Shown here one piece after another: positions 44,621 through 54,276 of a DNA stretch of 64,000 bases. How positions within the stretch are numbered: the first letter of the stretch is position 1; each line of letters opens with the position of its first letter. The notes under the pieces are model-generated. The model did no database searches. It was not told where the DNA came from and worked only from the letters and a program-made list of their open reading frames with translations. The stretch is from contig JAFSTN010000033.1 of the NCBI GenBank assembly GCA_017450485.1, forward strand, positions 1 to 64,000. Reading direction: 5' to 3'. The stretch is from Lachnospiraceae bacterium. GTDB lineage: Bacteria; Bacillota; Clostridia; Lachnospirales; Lachnospiraceae. Position numbers and translations under genes: made by a program.

Positions 44621-46768
44621 ATGGGAATTACAGGGTTTAAGAGAAAAATCCATATAATATGCATAGCCTTATGTGTTTTGATCCTGTGCGGATGCTCCTC
44701 CGAAGCGGATAATGCAGAAGCCTCGGATGTGGAGCTTGTGGAGCCTGTGGGCAATGTGCCCCAATATGATATAGCCCGCAGACGGGATCTGTCGAGAGTC
44801 TCCGTATATCAGGGCGTCGTCTGCCCGGATACGACGGAATATGCCTATGATTCGGATCTGCCCTTCGGCAATTTCGCCCGTCTTCCCGGAGAAGATGTGG
44901 CTGAGGGTGAGCTTCTTTTCTATAGCCTGTCCGAAGATTATGATGATTCCATAGAGGAAATAGAAGAAGCAAATCTGACGCTGCTGACCGGATTTAATGA
45001 TTATTCAAGTGATTATTATCTGGATGTGGCTAAGGCCAGGAAAGAGGAGTTTGAAGCAGCAAATGCATATCAGGAGGTACTTGCATCAGCGCCTGCGGAG
45101 GATTCTCCCGGATATGCGGGGTGGGCAAAGGGCGTCATGCCTCTGGAATCCAGAGCAAAATCCGCCAAAATGGCCCGGGAAAAGATGGAACAGGCATATA
45201 AGGAGAGAAGTGAGCTCTTTGAACTTGAATATGAGTATAACCGGACAAGGATAAGCCGTCTGGAAGACGAAAAGAGCAGGTCAGGGTCATACTCTGTTTC
45301 GGATGGTGTCGTTGTTGCCATGACACCCTATTTTCAGGGGGACAATATACCCCGGGGGACAAACATTCTGGCAGTGGGAGATACTAAGACCAAAGAGATA
45401 AAGTGTGAATTCGTAAGTAAAGCCGCAGTCAGTAAAGCGGTTGAGATATTTGCTCTTATAGACGGGGAAAAATACGAGGTTGCCTATGAGAACATGGATC
45501 CTGAGGAATACCGCAGGATCAAGCAAAAGGACGGGGATGTCTACACCACATTCGGGCTGTCCGATCCCAATAACAGTGTTGCCATGGGCAAGTATGCGGT
45601 TATAGTGGTGGTTGAAACAGGCATAAAGGACACGCTCTGTGTATCCAAAAATGCCGTCAATAAGGACGAGAGCGGGACATATGTTTATCTGTATGACGGA
45701 AATGAAAGCATATATACACCGGTAACAACAGGAGAATCGGACGGCAGCTTCACACAGATCCTGAGCGGACTGGCTGAAGGGGACAGAGTGGTCTGTGATG
45801 TCCCTTATTCGCCCGGAGATAAGACATATGATATTTCCAAAGGCAGTGTACATGCGGATTTTTCCGCTGAGGGCTATCTGATATATTCAGCCTCCGAATG
45901 GATCACCAATCCGGCTAAGAATGGCGTATGCTACTTTAACGAGCTGTGTGTCGACAGATATGAACAGATAACCGAAGGTCAGGTGCTGGCTAGAGTCGAA
46001 GTTACTGCGGATGACACGGAGATCGAAAGGATACGTCGCAAGATCCAGAGACAGAATGAACGCATAGCGGATTTAAATGAAGAACTGAAAACCGTTTATG
46101 ACAAGGACGGTATAGAATTGATACAGCGCTCTATAAGAGACCGCAACAGAACTGTCGAGAGTCTGAATAAGCAGCTGGAGAAGCTTAATCAGTATTCCGG
46201 CATTGTGGAGCTTAAAGCACCTTATAACGGCATAGTGACGGAAATCTCCGAGCTTGAAGAGGGACAGATCATTTCATATAAGGAAAAGCTTGTCCAGATA
46301 GCCCGTGATGACTCCTGTTATATCATTGCCGAGGATAAAAACGGTGTGCTTTCCTTCGGAGACAGTGCTACTATCACAGGTCGTGGAATAAACGAAAGTG
46401 ATCCCGTGGAGGGAATGGTGGTGTCATTGAATCCTTACGGCCTTTCAGGGAAAATGCGGACAGGATATGCCCTGATAAAGGTCGCTCCCGAGGATATGAC
46501 CAAAATCAGTGCCGCCGGCTCCGATAACAGCAGCGGCTACTGGTCAAGATCCCGATTCACGGTCAAGGCATCATCAAAGGGTATGGATAATGTCCTTCTG
46601 ATACCAAAGGATAAGGTATATAAAAGCGGTAATGACACCTATGTGATCATTAAAAACGAACAGGGCACATATGAGCTTGTAAAATTCTATGCCGGAGGGT
46701 CTGATCTTACCAATTACTGGGTTGCCTACGGAGATATTACGGAGGGAATGACGATATGCTTCGAATAA
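44621..46768 (+). CDS. Double-length HlyD-like membrane-fusion adaptor lipoprotein
   Basis: A 715-aa lipoprotein (lipobox LCGC, Cys25). It appears to hold two adaptor-like modules in one chain. The first (about 40-400) has a degenerate lipoyl part and a helical hairpin (about 105-225) and ends ILSGLAEGDRVVC. The second (about 405-715) has VLARVEVTADDTEIERIRRK, a second coiled coil (about 465-525) and ELKAPYNGIVTEISELEEGQ. The combination with the single-length adaptor before it is unusual. It overlaps the next gene by 13 bases. Confidence 0.8.
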   Translation: MGITGFKRKIHIICIALCVLILCGCSSEADNAEASDVELVEPVGNVPQYDIARRRDLSRVSVYQGVVCPDTTEYAYDSDLPFGNFARLPGEDVAEGELLFYSLSEDYDDSIEEIEEANLTLLTGFNDYSSDYYLDVAKARKEEFEAANAYQEVLASAPAEDSPGYAGWAKGVMPLESRAKSAKMAREKMEQAYKERSELFELEYEYNRTRISRLEDEKSRSGSYSVSDGVVVAMTPYFQGDNIPRGTNILAVGDTKTKEIKCEFVSKAAVSKAVEIFALIDGEKYEVAYENMDPEEYRRIKQKDGDVYTTFGLSDPNNSVAMGKYAVIVVVETGIKDTLCVSKNAVNKDESGTYVYLYDGNESIYTPVTTGESDGSFTQILSGLAEGDRVVCDVPYSPGDKTYDISKGSVHADFSAEGYLIYSASEWITNPAKNGVCYFNELCVDRYEQITEGQVLARVEVTADDTEIERIRRKIQRQNERIADLNEELKTVYDKDGIELIQRSIRDRNRTVESLNKQLEKLNQYSGIVELKAPYNGIVTEISELEEGQIISYKEKLVQIARDDSCYIIAEDKNGVLSFGDSATITGRGINESDPVEGMVVSLNPYGLSGKMRTGYALIKVAPEDMTKISAAGSDNSSGYWSRSRFTVKASSKGMDNVLLIPKDKVYKSGNDTYVIIKNEQGTYELVKFYAGGSDLTNYWVAYGDITEGMTICFE

Positions 46769-49554
46769 TGCTCCAGAAAATGTGGCAGAAAAAGTGGATG
46801 AATTTAAGTCTGCTCCTGGGCTGTATCCTTCTGATCGCCATCGCCGTAAGCTTTCCTCTGTATCAGAAGGCGGCTTATGACCGTATGCTCATGGATGAGT
46901 TTGAGAAATATATGGGTGAAAACGGTAACTGGCCCATGGTGATCCATATGACGGCCTACTGTCAGAGGGATAATAAAGGCACCATAGGAAGGATGGAGGA
47001 TTTTTCACGGGAAATATATGATAGACTGGGAGTTCCGGAGTATGAAACCATATACTATTATTCCATATTAAGAGGCGTACTTACATCCGAGTACAACAGA
47101 GAAGATGCCCAGAATATGGCACTTTCATTAAGCGCCATGACCGAGCTTGAGGATCATGCCCGCATCACGGCCGGAGAGATGTACTCCGAATCCGGAATAG
47201 GAGAGGACGGGTGTATAGAGGTTATAGTGCCACAGATCACCATGACCACCAAGGAGCTTCTTCTGGGTGAAAAGCTTACCTTTGATTCACTTGTTACCGC
47301 GGAGGGCGATCCCATAAGCATCAGGGTAGTGGGAGTATATACAGGCAACAGAACCGAGGATTTTTATTTTCAGGAGAATCCCGAGAATATGTTTGATACC
47401 TGTATGATGAAGCCGGAGCTTTTTAAGGAGATGTTTACCGGTGAAAACGCCTCAAAATACAATATCACGGTTAATATCTATAATCTACCCGATTACAGAA
47501 CGGTTCATGAGGATCAGGTGGGCAGTGTGACGGATGCCACAGTCTATCTGACCGGGGAGAGTCCCTTCAGAAAGGTCATCAAGGCGCCTGATTATAAGGG
47601 AATACTGGATGAATATGAATTAAAGATCAACAGGATCTCACAGACGCTCCTTATCCTGCAGATTCCGGTGCTGGTGCTTCTCGCCGCATTCCTTCTCATG
47701 ATATCCGGTCAGATGTATGAGATGGAGAAAAACGAAATATCCGTCATCAAGAGCCGTGGCAGCTCCAGGGTACAGATACTCAGGTTGTACGTATATCAGG
47801 GACTTGCCATCACAGTGGCGGGAGCGCTTGCCGGCGTTCCGTTGGGGGCCTTTTTTGCCAGGCTGCTTGGCTCTACCAGGAATTTCCTGGAATTTGACCT
47901 GAATGAGATGCTGGATATCACATATACCTCCAAAGCCCTGTACTTTACCCTCGGCTCCATGCTTATCACTCTTCTTTGTATCTCCATACCGGCAATCGGT
48001 CACAGCAGGGTATCCATCGTCAACCTCAAGCAGAATAAGTCCATAGGTAAGAAGAGACTTTGGGAGAAGCTGTTTCTGGATGTAGTTCTCATTACGGTTT
48101 CACTTTACGGCTATTACAGCTTCAGAACCAGACTCAGCGATATCTCGCAGGATGTGTTATCGGGTAAGAGTCTGGATCCTCTTTTGTACATAAGCTCTTC
48201 TTTTTTCATAGTAGGCTGCGGACTTCTGTTTCTCAGGATCCAGCCCTTCGTCGTCAGTCTGATATATCTGATACTCAGAGGAGTATGCGGCCCCGCCGGC
48301 TTTATATCCTTTATGGAGAATATCAAAAACAGCCGCAAGATGCAGCTTATCCAGCTTTTCCTGATCATGACCATATCCCTGGGTATGTTCCATGCCACCG
48401 TGGCGCGTACCATTCTGGAAAATGCGGTGGATAATACCGAATATGTGGATGGCGCCGATGTGGTGTTGATGGAACGCTGGAATGAGATACGGGATGAAAA
48501 CGGAACTCCCACAGGTATTTTTATAGAGCCGGATACGACCAAATATATGGATATGGATTTCGCTAAGGGTTTTACCAGGGTATATTACGATGATGAGGCT
48601 TATATCCGCAAAAACAAGAACCAGAGGACACCTATGACCTTAATGGGTATCCATACAAAGGAATTCGGTGAGCTTACCGAGCTTACTCCGGGGCTTAATA
48701 ATTCATCATATCACGAGCTGTTGAATGAACTGGCCAATACACAGGGTGGAGTTTTACTGTCGCGTAATTTTGAATCCATCGAAGGCATCAAGATAGGAGA
48801 CAGGATTGATTATTATAACGGTAAGGGAAAAGCTCTAGCAGGCACGGTGGTTGATTTCGTGGATTATTTCCCTACGTATTCTCCCAAGGTTACCGTCATA
48901 GGCGCCGACGGAAATGCGACGGAAGCCGATAATTTCCTCATAATTACGCATTTTTCCTATATGAAGAAAATGCTGGGTACAAGACCCTATGAGGTATGGA
49001 TATCTCTGAAGGAGGGAGCCACAGGCAGCGATGTGTATGGTTTTGTGGAGAACCATAATCTGCTTCTGACCAAATACGTAAACAGGCCGGAGGATATGGA
49101 GAAGACCCTTACGGATCCTCTGCTTCAGGGCACCAACGGGGTACTGACCCTGGGCTTCGTGGTCACCATATTGCTCTGCGCTGTGGGCTATCTCATATAC
49201 TGGATACTCTCCATAAGGGAGAGAGAGCTGATCTTCGGAGTCTTAAGAGCCTGCGGCTTCCACAGATCCGAGATAGTTAAGATGATCATCATCGAGCAGA
49301 TTTTCTCCGGAGTATTTTCGGTGATGGCGGGCATAGGCATAGGCAGACTTACATCCGATATGTTCGTGCCCATATTACAGGCTTCATATGCCACATCAGA
49401 GCAGATCCTGCCAATGAGACTGATCACCGAAGCCTCGGATATGTACAGGCTATATGGCATAGTTGCGCTGGTGATGATAGTCAGCATATGCACGCTCATA
49501 GCACTGCTTTTCAGGATGAATGTGACCGGTGCGCTGAAGCTGGGTGAGGAGTGA
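46756..49554 (+). CDS. FtsX-like ABC exporter permease
   Basis: A 932-aa permease. It has one N-terminal membrane helix (about 17-36), a large extracytoplasmic domain (to about 290), three helices (about 295-410), another helix and loop region, a second external domain (about 550-785) and three C-terminal helices (about 800-920). This matches the duplicated FtsX/MacB-type permease layout of the largest members. It partners the two ATPases and two adaptors. Confidence 0.85.
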   Translation: MLRIMLQKMWQKKWMNLSLLLGCILLIAIAVSFPLYQKAAYDRMLMDEFEKYMGENGNWPMVIHMTAYCQRDNKGTIGRMEDFSREIYDRLGVPEYETIYYYSILRGVLTSEYNREDAQNMALSLSAMTELEDHARITAGEMYSESGIGEDGCIEVIVPQITMTTKELLLGEKLTFDSLVTAEGDPISIRVVGVYTGNRTEDFYFQENPENMFDTCMMKPELFKEMFTGENASKYNITVNIYNLPDYRTVHEDQVGSVTDATVYLTGESPFRKVIKAPDYKGILDEYELKINRISQTLLILQIPVLVLLAAFLLMISGQMYEMEKNEISVIKSRGSSRVQILRLYVYQGLAITVAGALAGVPLGAFFARLLGSTRNFLEFDLNEMLDITYTSKALYFTLGSMLITLLCISIPAIGHSRVSIVNLKQNKSIGKKRLWEKLFLDVVLITVSLYGYYSFRTRLSDISQDVLSGKSLDPLLYISSSFFIVGCGLLFLRIQPFVVSLIYLILRGVCGPAGFISFMENIKNSRKMQLIQLFLIMTISLGMFHATVARTILENAVDNTEYVDGADVVLMERWNEIRDENGTPTGIFIEPDTTKYMDMDFAKGFTRVYYDDEAYIRKNKNQRTPMTLMGIHTKEFGELTELTPGLNNSSYHELLNELANTQGGVLLSRNFESIEGIKIGDRIDYYNGKGKALAGTVVDFVDYFPTYSPKVTVIGADGNATEADNFLIITHFSYMKKMLGTRPYEVWISLKEGATGSDVYGFVENHNLLLTKYVNRPEDMEKTLTDPLLQGTNGVLTLGFVVTILLCAVGYLIYWILSIRERELIFGVLRACGFHRSEIVKMIIIEQIFSGVFSVMAGIGIGRLTSDMFVPILQASYATSEQILPMRLITEASDMYRLYGIVALVMIVSICTLIALLFRMNVTGALKLGEE

Positions 49555-49556
49555 TC

Positions 49557-50237
49557 ATGAGTGAGAATATAATCGAAACAAAAGGAATAAAAAGAGCTTA
49601 TGATACTCCGGCAGGAAGATTCTGGGCCCTGAAGGGTATAGATGCCACGGTTCCCGCAGGATGCTTTTGCATACTCAAGGGACGTTCCGGATCGGGCAAG
49701 ACCACATATATGAATATCATCAGCTCCCTGGATGACCCCACGGAGGGTGATGTCTTATTCGAGGGAACCAATCTGAAGGATCTTTCACAGAAAGAGAGAG
49801 AAAACCTGAGGCGCAGGAAAATGGGCTTCGTATTCCAGTCCGTTTCACTTATTCCCAGCCTGAACGCCTTTCAGAATGTGGAATTTTCTCTGCGCATGGC
49901 CGGAATCAAGATAAACAGAGAGACGGATAAAAGGGTCGAGGAGTGTTTGAAGATCGTGGGACTTGGCAACCGTATCACCCATATGAGCTATGAGATGAGC
50001 GGAGGCGAACAGCAGAGAGTAGCCATAGCCAGAGCCCTGGCGCACAGGCCTTCCATCATTTTCGCCGATGAGCCTACCGCAGAGCTGGATTCCGCCATGG
50101 CAGCCAGAGTTACTGAGGTTTTCAAGGATATGACACGCAAAGAAGGCGTTACAGTCCTTATGACCACCCATGATACGGGGCTTATGGGAGCTGCAGATAT
50201 GATCATAGAGCTGGATAACGGCAACAGAGTATATTAG
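49557..50237 (+). CDS. ABC transporter ATP-binding protein (MacB/LolD-type)
   Basis: ATPase of 226 aa. It has Walker A GRSGSGKTT (42-50), signature MSGGEQQRVAIARAL, Walker B IIFADEPT and D-loop AELDSAMA. The start at 49557 has GAGGAG upstream; a GTG two codons earlier also fits. This class energises FtsX-like exporters rather than sugar importers. Confidence 0.88.
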   Translation: MSENIIETKGIKRAYDTPAGRFWALKGIDATVPAGCFCILKGRSGSGKTTYMNIISSLDDPTEGDVLFEGTNLKDLSQKERENLRRRKMGFVFQSVSLIPSLNAFQNVEFSLRMAGIKINRETDKRVEECLKIVGLGNRITHMSYEMSGGEQQRVAIARALAHRPSIIFADEPTAELDSAMAARVTEVFKDMTRKEGVTVLMTTHDTGLMGAADMIIELDNGNRVY

Positions 50238-50278
50238 GAGCAGGATATACAGATGAACGGAGCGGAATAACACGGATA

Positions 50279-51193
50279 ATGGACAGCAACAGTATAGATA
50301 AAACAAATTCAAATGAATCGGATATAATGGTACAGGCCGACGGTCTGGTGAAGATATATAAGACCAGAGAAACGGAGGTTCTGGCTCTGCAGGGACTTGA
50401 TCTGACGGTGCATACCGGTGAACTGACCGCCCTCATAGGCAACAGCGGTTCCGGCAAGTCCACCTTCCTCAATATGATCGGAGGGCTGGACAGACCCAGC
50501 GCTGGCAAGCTTTTTGTGGACGGCAACAACCTCTTCACCATGACGGAGAAGGAGCTTGTGGCTTATAAAAGGGATACGGTGGGCTTCGTATGGCAGAACA
50601 ACGGTCGAAATATGCTTCCCTATCTTACGGCTATAGAAAACATCATGCTGCCCATGAACCTCTCAAATACGAAGCATAAAAAGGACAAAGCCAAAGAGCT
50701 TCTGGAACTGGTGGGGCTTCCGGAAAAAAAGAATTCCAAGATGAATATGCTGTCCGGAGGTGAGCAGCAGCGCATCGCCATCGCCATAGCTCTGGCCAAT
50801 TCCCCGAAGCTCTTGCTTGCGGATGAACCTACGGGCTCGGTGGATGCAGGCACCGCGGATTATATATTCGGGATATTTACGGAGCTTAACAAGGGCGGTC
50901 AGACGATTCTTATAGTTACGCATGATGTGGCTTTGTCCAAGAAGGTCAAGCGTGTGGTAGCCATTCGTGACGGCAAGATCAGCTCCGAACGTGTGCTTAA
51001 GGAACAGTATGCCGATCGTGTCAGGGAATCAAGTATCGACTGGCGCGCTGAGGATACCCAGGATGAATACGTGGTTCTGGACAAAGCTAACCGCCTGCAG
51101 ATACCGAGAGAATTGATCGATGAGATCGGTCTGGAAGGAAACAAAGTAAAGATCGGATTCAAAGATGATCATATAGTGATTAGTAAACCATAG
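50279..51193 (+). CDS. ABC ATPase with C-terminal AbrB/SpoVT-like domain
   Basis: A second MacB/LolD-type ATPase (304 aa). Walker A GNSGSGKST (54-62), signature LSGGEQQRIAIAIALA, Walker B LLLADEPTGSVDAG and switch VTHDVAL are intact. The last 46 residues (about 259-304) fit a swapped-hairpin AbrB domain: YVVLDKANRLQIPRELIDE then GNKVKIGFKDDHIVI. AbrB domains usually dimerise and bind DNA or proteins; fusion to an ABC ATPase is unusual. It lies 41 bases after the first ATPase. Confidence 0.82.
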   Translation: MDSNSIDKTNSNESDIMVQADGLVKIYKTRETEVLALQGLDLTVHTGELTALIGNSGSGKSTFLNMIGGLDRPSAGKLFVDGNNLFTMTEKELVAYKRDTVGFVWQNNGRNMLPYLTAIENIMLPMNLSNTKHKKDKAKELLELVGLPEKKNSKMNMLSGGEQQRIAIAIALANSPKLLLADEPTGSVDAGTADYIFGIFTELNKGGQTILIVTHDVALSKKVKRVVAIRDGKISSERVLKEQYADRVRESSIDWRAEDTQDEYVVLDKANRLQIPRELIDEIGLEGNKVKIGFKDDHIVISKP

Positions 51194-51229
51194 AATCCAT
51201 ATTTCGTCATATTCAGGAGGTGGTAGATA

Positions 51230-52816
51230 ATGTCCGTGACATCCCAAAACCCCATTCTTTCCGGATTTTATCCTGATCCGTCCATATGTGCCGTGGGAGA
51301 AGATTTCTATATAGTGAATTCTTCTTTTGCGTATTTTCCCGGTCTTCCGATCATGCACAGCCGGGATCTGGCTCATTGGGAGCAGATAGGAAATGTGCTT
51401 ACCCGCGAATCACAGCTGCCTCTTGAGGGAGCCGGTGTTTCCCAGGGGTTGTTTGCCCCTACCATGAGATATCATGACGGGACATATTACGTGATCTGCA
51501 CGAATGTATCTCACGGAGGAAACTTCGTGGTTACTGCCGATAAACCCGAAGGTCCTTATTCCGATCCGCATTTCATCGAGGGAGCAGACGGGATCGATCC
51601 GAGTCTGTTCTTTGATGACGACGGAAAGTGCTATTATATCGGAACTCATCCCAATGTGGACGGTTGCAGGTACAATGGTGATTATTATATATATATCCAG
51701 GAGTTTGATACGGAATCCTTCAAACTGGTCGGCGAGCGGGTGGAAGCCTGGAACGGTGCATTGAAGGGTGTACACTGGCCTGAAGGACCTCATCTGTATC
51801 ATATAGGTGAGTATTATTATATCCTGCATGCCGAGGGCGGAACCGGCCCCGAGCATGCTGTCAGCGTTGCCAGATCAAAGTCCGTGTTCGGTCCTTACGA
51901 GAACAATTTCTGCAATCCGATATTCACACACAGACATCTGGGACAGAGATATCCCATCAAGTATGTGGGACACGCCGATCTGGTTCAGACAGTAAAGGGT
52001 GACTGGTATATGGTCATGCTGGCTGTAAGACCCATATTCGGCTTTACGATGATGGGACGTGAAACATTTCTGGCCAGAGTGATATGGGAAAATGACTGGC
52101 CGGTAGTCAATCCGGGACTGGGTATCCTGTCAGGCAAATTGAACGTCGATCTGGATGAGCAGATACCGGAATGCCGTCCGACTTCTGTGCCCGGTACCAA
52201 TAAGCTGTATGACTTTACGCATATGGATGAACTCGGATATGAGTTTATGTGTCTGCGCAATCCCAAAGAAGATATGTATGAACTCAAAGAGGGTGAGGGA
52301 TTGTATCTGAAGTGTGATACAGATCAGCTGTCCGGCAAAGGATCGCCTTCTTATGTGTGTATCAGACAGGATTGCCATTGCTTCGAAGCTGCCGTTACAT
52401 TGACAGGTGATGAGCTGTATGACGGAGCCAGAGCGGGTATTGCACTGTTCCAGAGTGAGGATTATCAGCTCAGATTCGAGTATTCCGGCGTAAGTGCCAA
52501 TGTGATCCTTCGAAAGGACGGTACGGATGAGAAGATAGCATCGGTCGTATCACCTCAGAAACTGATCACTCTGGTTATAAATGTGATGGGTACCAAAGCC
52601 ACATTGTTTACAGTCAGAGAAAAAGAGGCCGAAATACTGGTGCGTGATCTGGACATATCATCTCTGTCCACAGAAGTGGCAGGTGGCTTCGTCGGATGTA
52701 CGATAGGCATGTTTGCGGAAGACTGTGAGAAGCGTTCCGATGCGGCCAGGGCATGCTTCAGATCCCTGTCATATAAAAGGATACTTCCTGCAGCGAAGCA
52801 CGCCGGTGATGCGTAA
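51230..52816 (+). CDS. GH43 beta-xylosidase/arabinofuranosidase (second copy)
   Basis: Family 43 enzyme of 528 aa, cytoplasmic by lack of a signal peptide. The triad is Asp15 in FYPDPSI, Asp123 in GIDPSLFFDDDG and Glu185 in WPEGPHLY, spaced as in two-domain beta-xylosidases. A beta-sandwich (about 325-528) follows the propeller. NSSFAYFPGLPIMHSRDL resembles GH43_11/12/29-type enzymes. It differs in subfamily from the GH43 gene at 22711. GGAGG gives a strong ribosome binding site. It probably cleaves xylobiose or arabinosyl side chains. Confidence 0.88.
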   Translation: MSVTSQNPILSGFYPDPSICAVGEDFYIVNSSFAYFPGLPIMHSRDLAHWEQIGNVLTRESQLPLEGAGVSQGLFAPTMRYHDGTYYVICTNVSHGGNFVVTADKPEGPYSDPHFIEGADGIDPSLFFDDDGKCYYIGTHPNVDGCRYNGDYYIYIQEFDTESFKLVGERVEAWNGALKGVHWPEGPHLYHIGEYYYILHAEGGTGPEHAVSVARSKSVFGPYENNFCNPIFTHRHLGQRYPIKYVGHADLVQTVKGDWYMVMLAVRPIFGFTMMGRETFLARVIWENDWPVVNPGLGILSGKLNVDLDEQIPECRPTSVPGTNKLYDFTHMDELGYEFMCLRNPKEDMYELKEGEGLYLKCDTDQLSGKGSPSYVCIRQDCHCFEAAVTLTGDELYDGARAGIALFQSEDYQLRFEYSGVSANVILRKDGTDEKIASVVSPQKLITLVINVMGTKATLFTVREKEAEILVRDLDISSLSTEVAGGFVGCTIGMFAEDCEKRSDAARACFRSLSYKRILPAAKHAGDA

Positions 52817-52838
52817 CAGGGTCAGTAACATCAGCTCC

Positions 52839-52855
52839 GTCACACTCACAGTGAC
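52839..52855 (+). repeat. Small inverted repeat GTCAC...GTGAC
   Basis: Five-bp arms with a seven-base loop lie just before the carboxylesterase ribosome binding site. It is too short to assign a role. Confidence 0.3.
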
Positions 52856-52876
52856 AGCGTATTGGAGGGGAAATAT

Positions 52877-54232
52877 ATGCTTAGAGAGACTAAAACAGAG
52901 AACGGAAAAGTACGGGGAATACCGGGAGCCGATCCCAGAGTCACTATCTACAGGGGAATACCTTTTGCGGCTCCGCCTACGGGTGAGAACAGGTGGAGAG
53001 CGCCTCAGCCCGCAGATGACTGGGAAGGCGTGCGTGAATGCTACACATTCGGCCCCATATCAGTGCAGGACCAGCCCGGAGTCGGCAAATGGGAGGAAGA
53101 TCTCTACATGCGTGAGTTTCATGTAGATAAGGATATCCCGATGTCTGAGGACTGTCTGTATCTGAATGTATGGACACCCGCAAATGCGGCTGACGAAAAA
53201 CTGCCTGTTCTGATCTGGATATTCGGTGGGGGATTCCAATGGGGCTACACGGCTGAAATGGAATTCGACGGTGAGAGACTTGCCAGAAGAGGGATCGTAG
53301 TAGTCAGCGTCAATTACAGGCTGGCCGCGCTTGGATTTCTGTCTCATCCCGATATAACAGCCGAAGCCCCCGATGCTCCCGGTAATTTCGGTCTGCTCGA
53401 CCAGAAAGCCGGTATAGCCTGGGTAAAGAGGAACATAGCAAACTTCGGAGGTGATCCCGATAGCATAACCATAGCCGGACAGTCGGCCGGTGGCGGAAGT
53501 GTTATGGCTCAGATCAATAATGAAGACAATTATGACGTGATCAAGAGGGCCGTTGTATTCAGCGGCATGATAGAGATGGACGATCCCGAACAGGATATAT
53601 TCAATCCCAATGATCTTGCTACCGCTGAAGGCAAGGGTAAGGCGTTCTTCGATTATCTCGGTGTAAGCGGCCTTGAAGAAGCCAGAAAACTTGATGCTTT
53701 TCTGATCAGGGATAAGTATGCGGAGTATGTAAAGGATCATCCCAGGTTTTTCCCCATAGAAGACGGACATATGGTCAAAGAATACGGCTTAAGAAAGTTC
53801 AAAGCCGGAAGATCCGCCCATATTCCGATCATCAGCGGATGCACAAGGGATGAATTCATAGTGGATGGAGTGAATTCCGTAGAGAAATCCGTAAAGGAAG
53901 CATTTGTGGCAGCTCAGGCAAACGGTGACGATCAGCCGATGTATTACTATATATTCGAGCCCGATATTCCCGGCTGGGATAACCCGGGATGTTTCCATTC
54001 ATGCGATCTGTGGTTCTTCTTCGAATCTGTCGGAAAATGCTGGAGACCCTATAAGGGGCACCATTACGATCTGGCCAGAGTCATGTGTAATTATTTCGCC
54101 GATTTCATCAAGACAGGTGATCCCAACGGTAAGGACGCGGACGGTTCGGATATGCCGCTGTGGAAGCCGTATACCGCAGATGAACCCTATGAAATGCATT
54201 TCACATCCGACGGAGCGAAAGGGTCGGTGTGA
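52877..54232 (+). CDS. Type-B carboxylesterase
   Basis: An alpha/beta-hydrolase of 451 aa (COesterase family). It has EDCLYLNVW (91-99), the oxyanion hole FGGGF (116-120), nucleophile Ser203 in GQSAGGG and a His candidate in CFHSCDLWFFF near 375. The ATG at 52877 has GGAGGGG upstream; a TTG earlier is less likely. There is no signal peptide, so it probably works inside the cell. Its position between GH43 and GH120 suggests removal of acetyl or feruloyl groups from xylo-oligosaccharides; this is inferred from context. Confidence 0.86.
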   Translation: MLRETKTENGKVRGIPGADPRVTIYRGIPFAAPPTGENRWRAPQPADDWEGVRECYTFGPISVQDQPGVGKWEEDLYMREFHVDKDIPMSEDCLYLNVWTPANAADEKLPVLIWIFGGGFQWGYTAEMEFDGERLARRGIVVVSVNYRLAALGFLSHPDITAEAPDAPGNFGLLDQKAGIAWVKRNIANFGGDPDSITIAGQSAGGGSVMAQINNEDNYDVIKRAVVFSGMIEMDDPEQDIFNPNDLATAEGKGKAFFDYLGVSGLEEARKLDAFLIRDKYAEYVKDHPRFFPIEDGHMVKEYGLRKFKAGRSAHIPIISGCTRDEFIVDGVNSVEKSVKEAFVAAQANGDDQPMYYYIFEPDIPGWDNPGCFHSCDLWFFFESVGKCWRPYKGHHYDLARVMCNYFADFIKTGDPNGKDADGSDMPLWKPYTADEPYEMHFTSDGAKGSV

Positions 54233-54276
54233 TAAAGGTAACTGTACACCAGTCACTAATATAATGAGGTGAAGGT

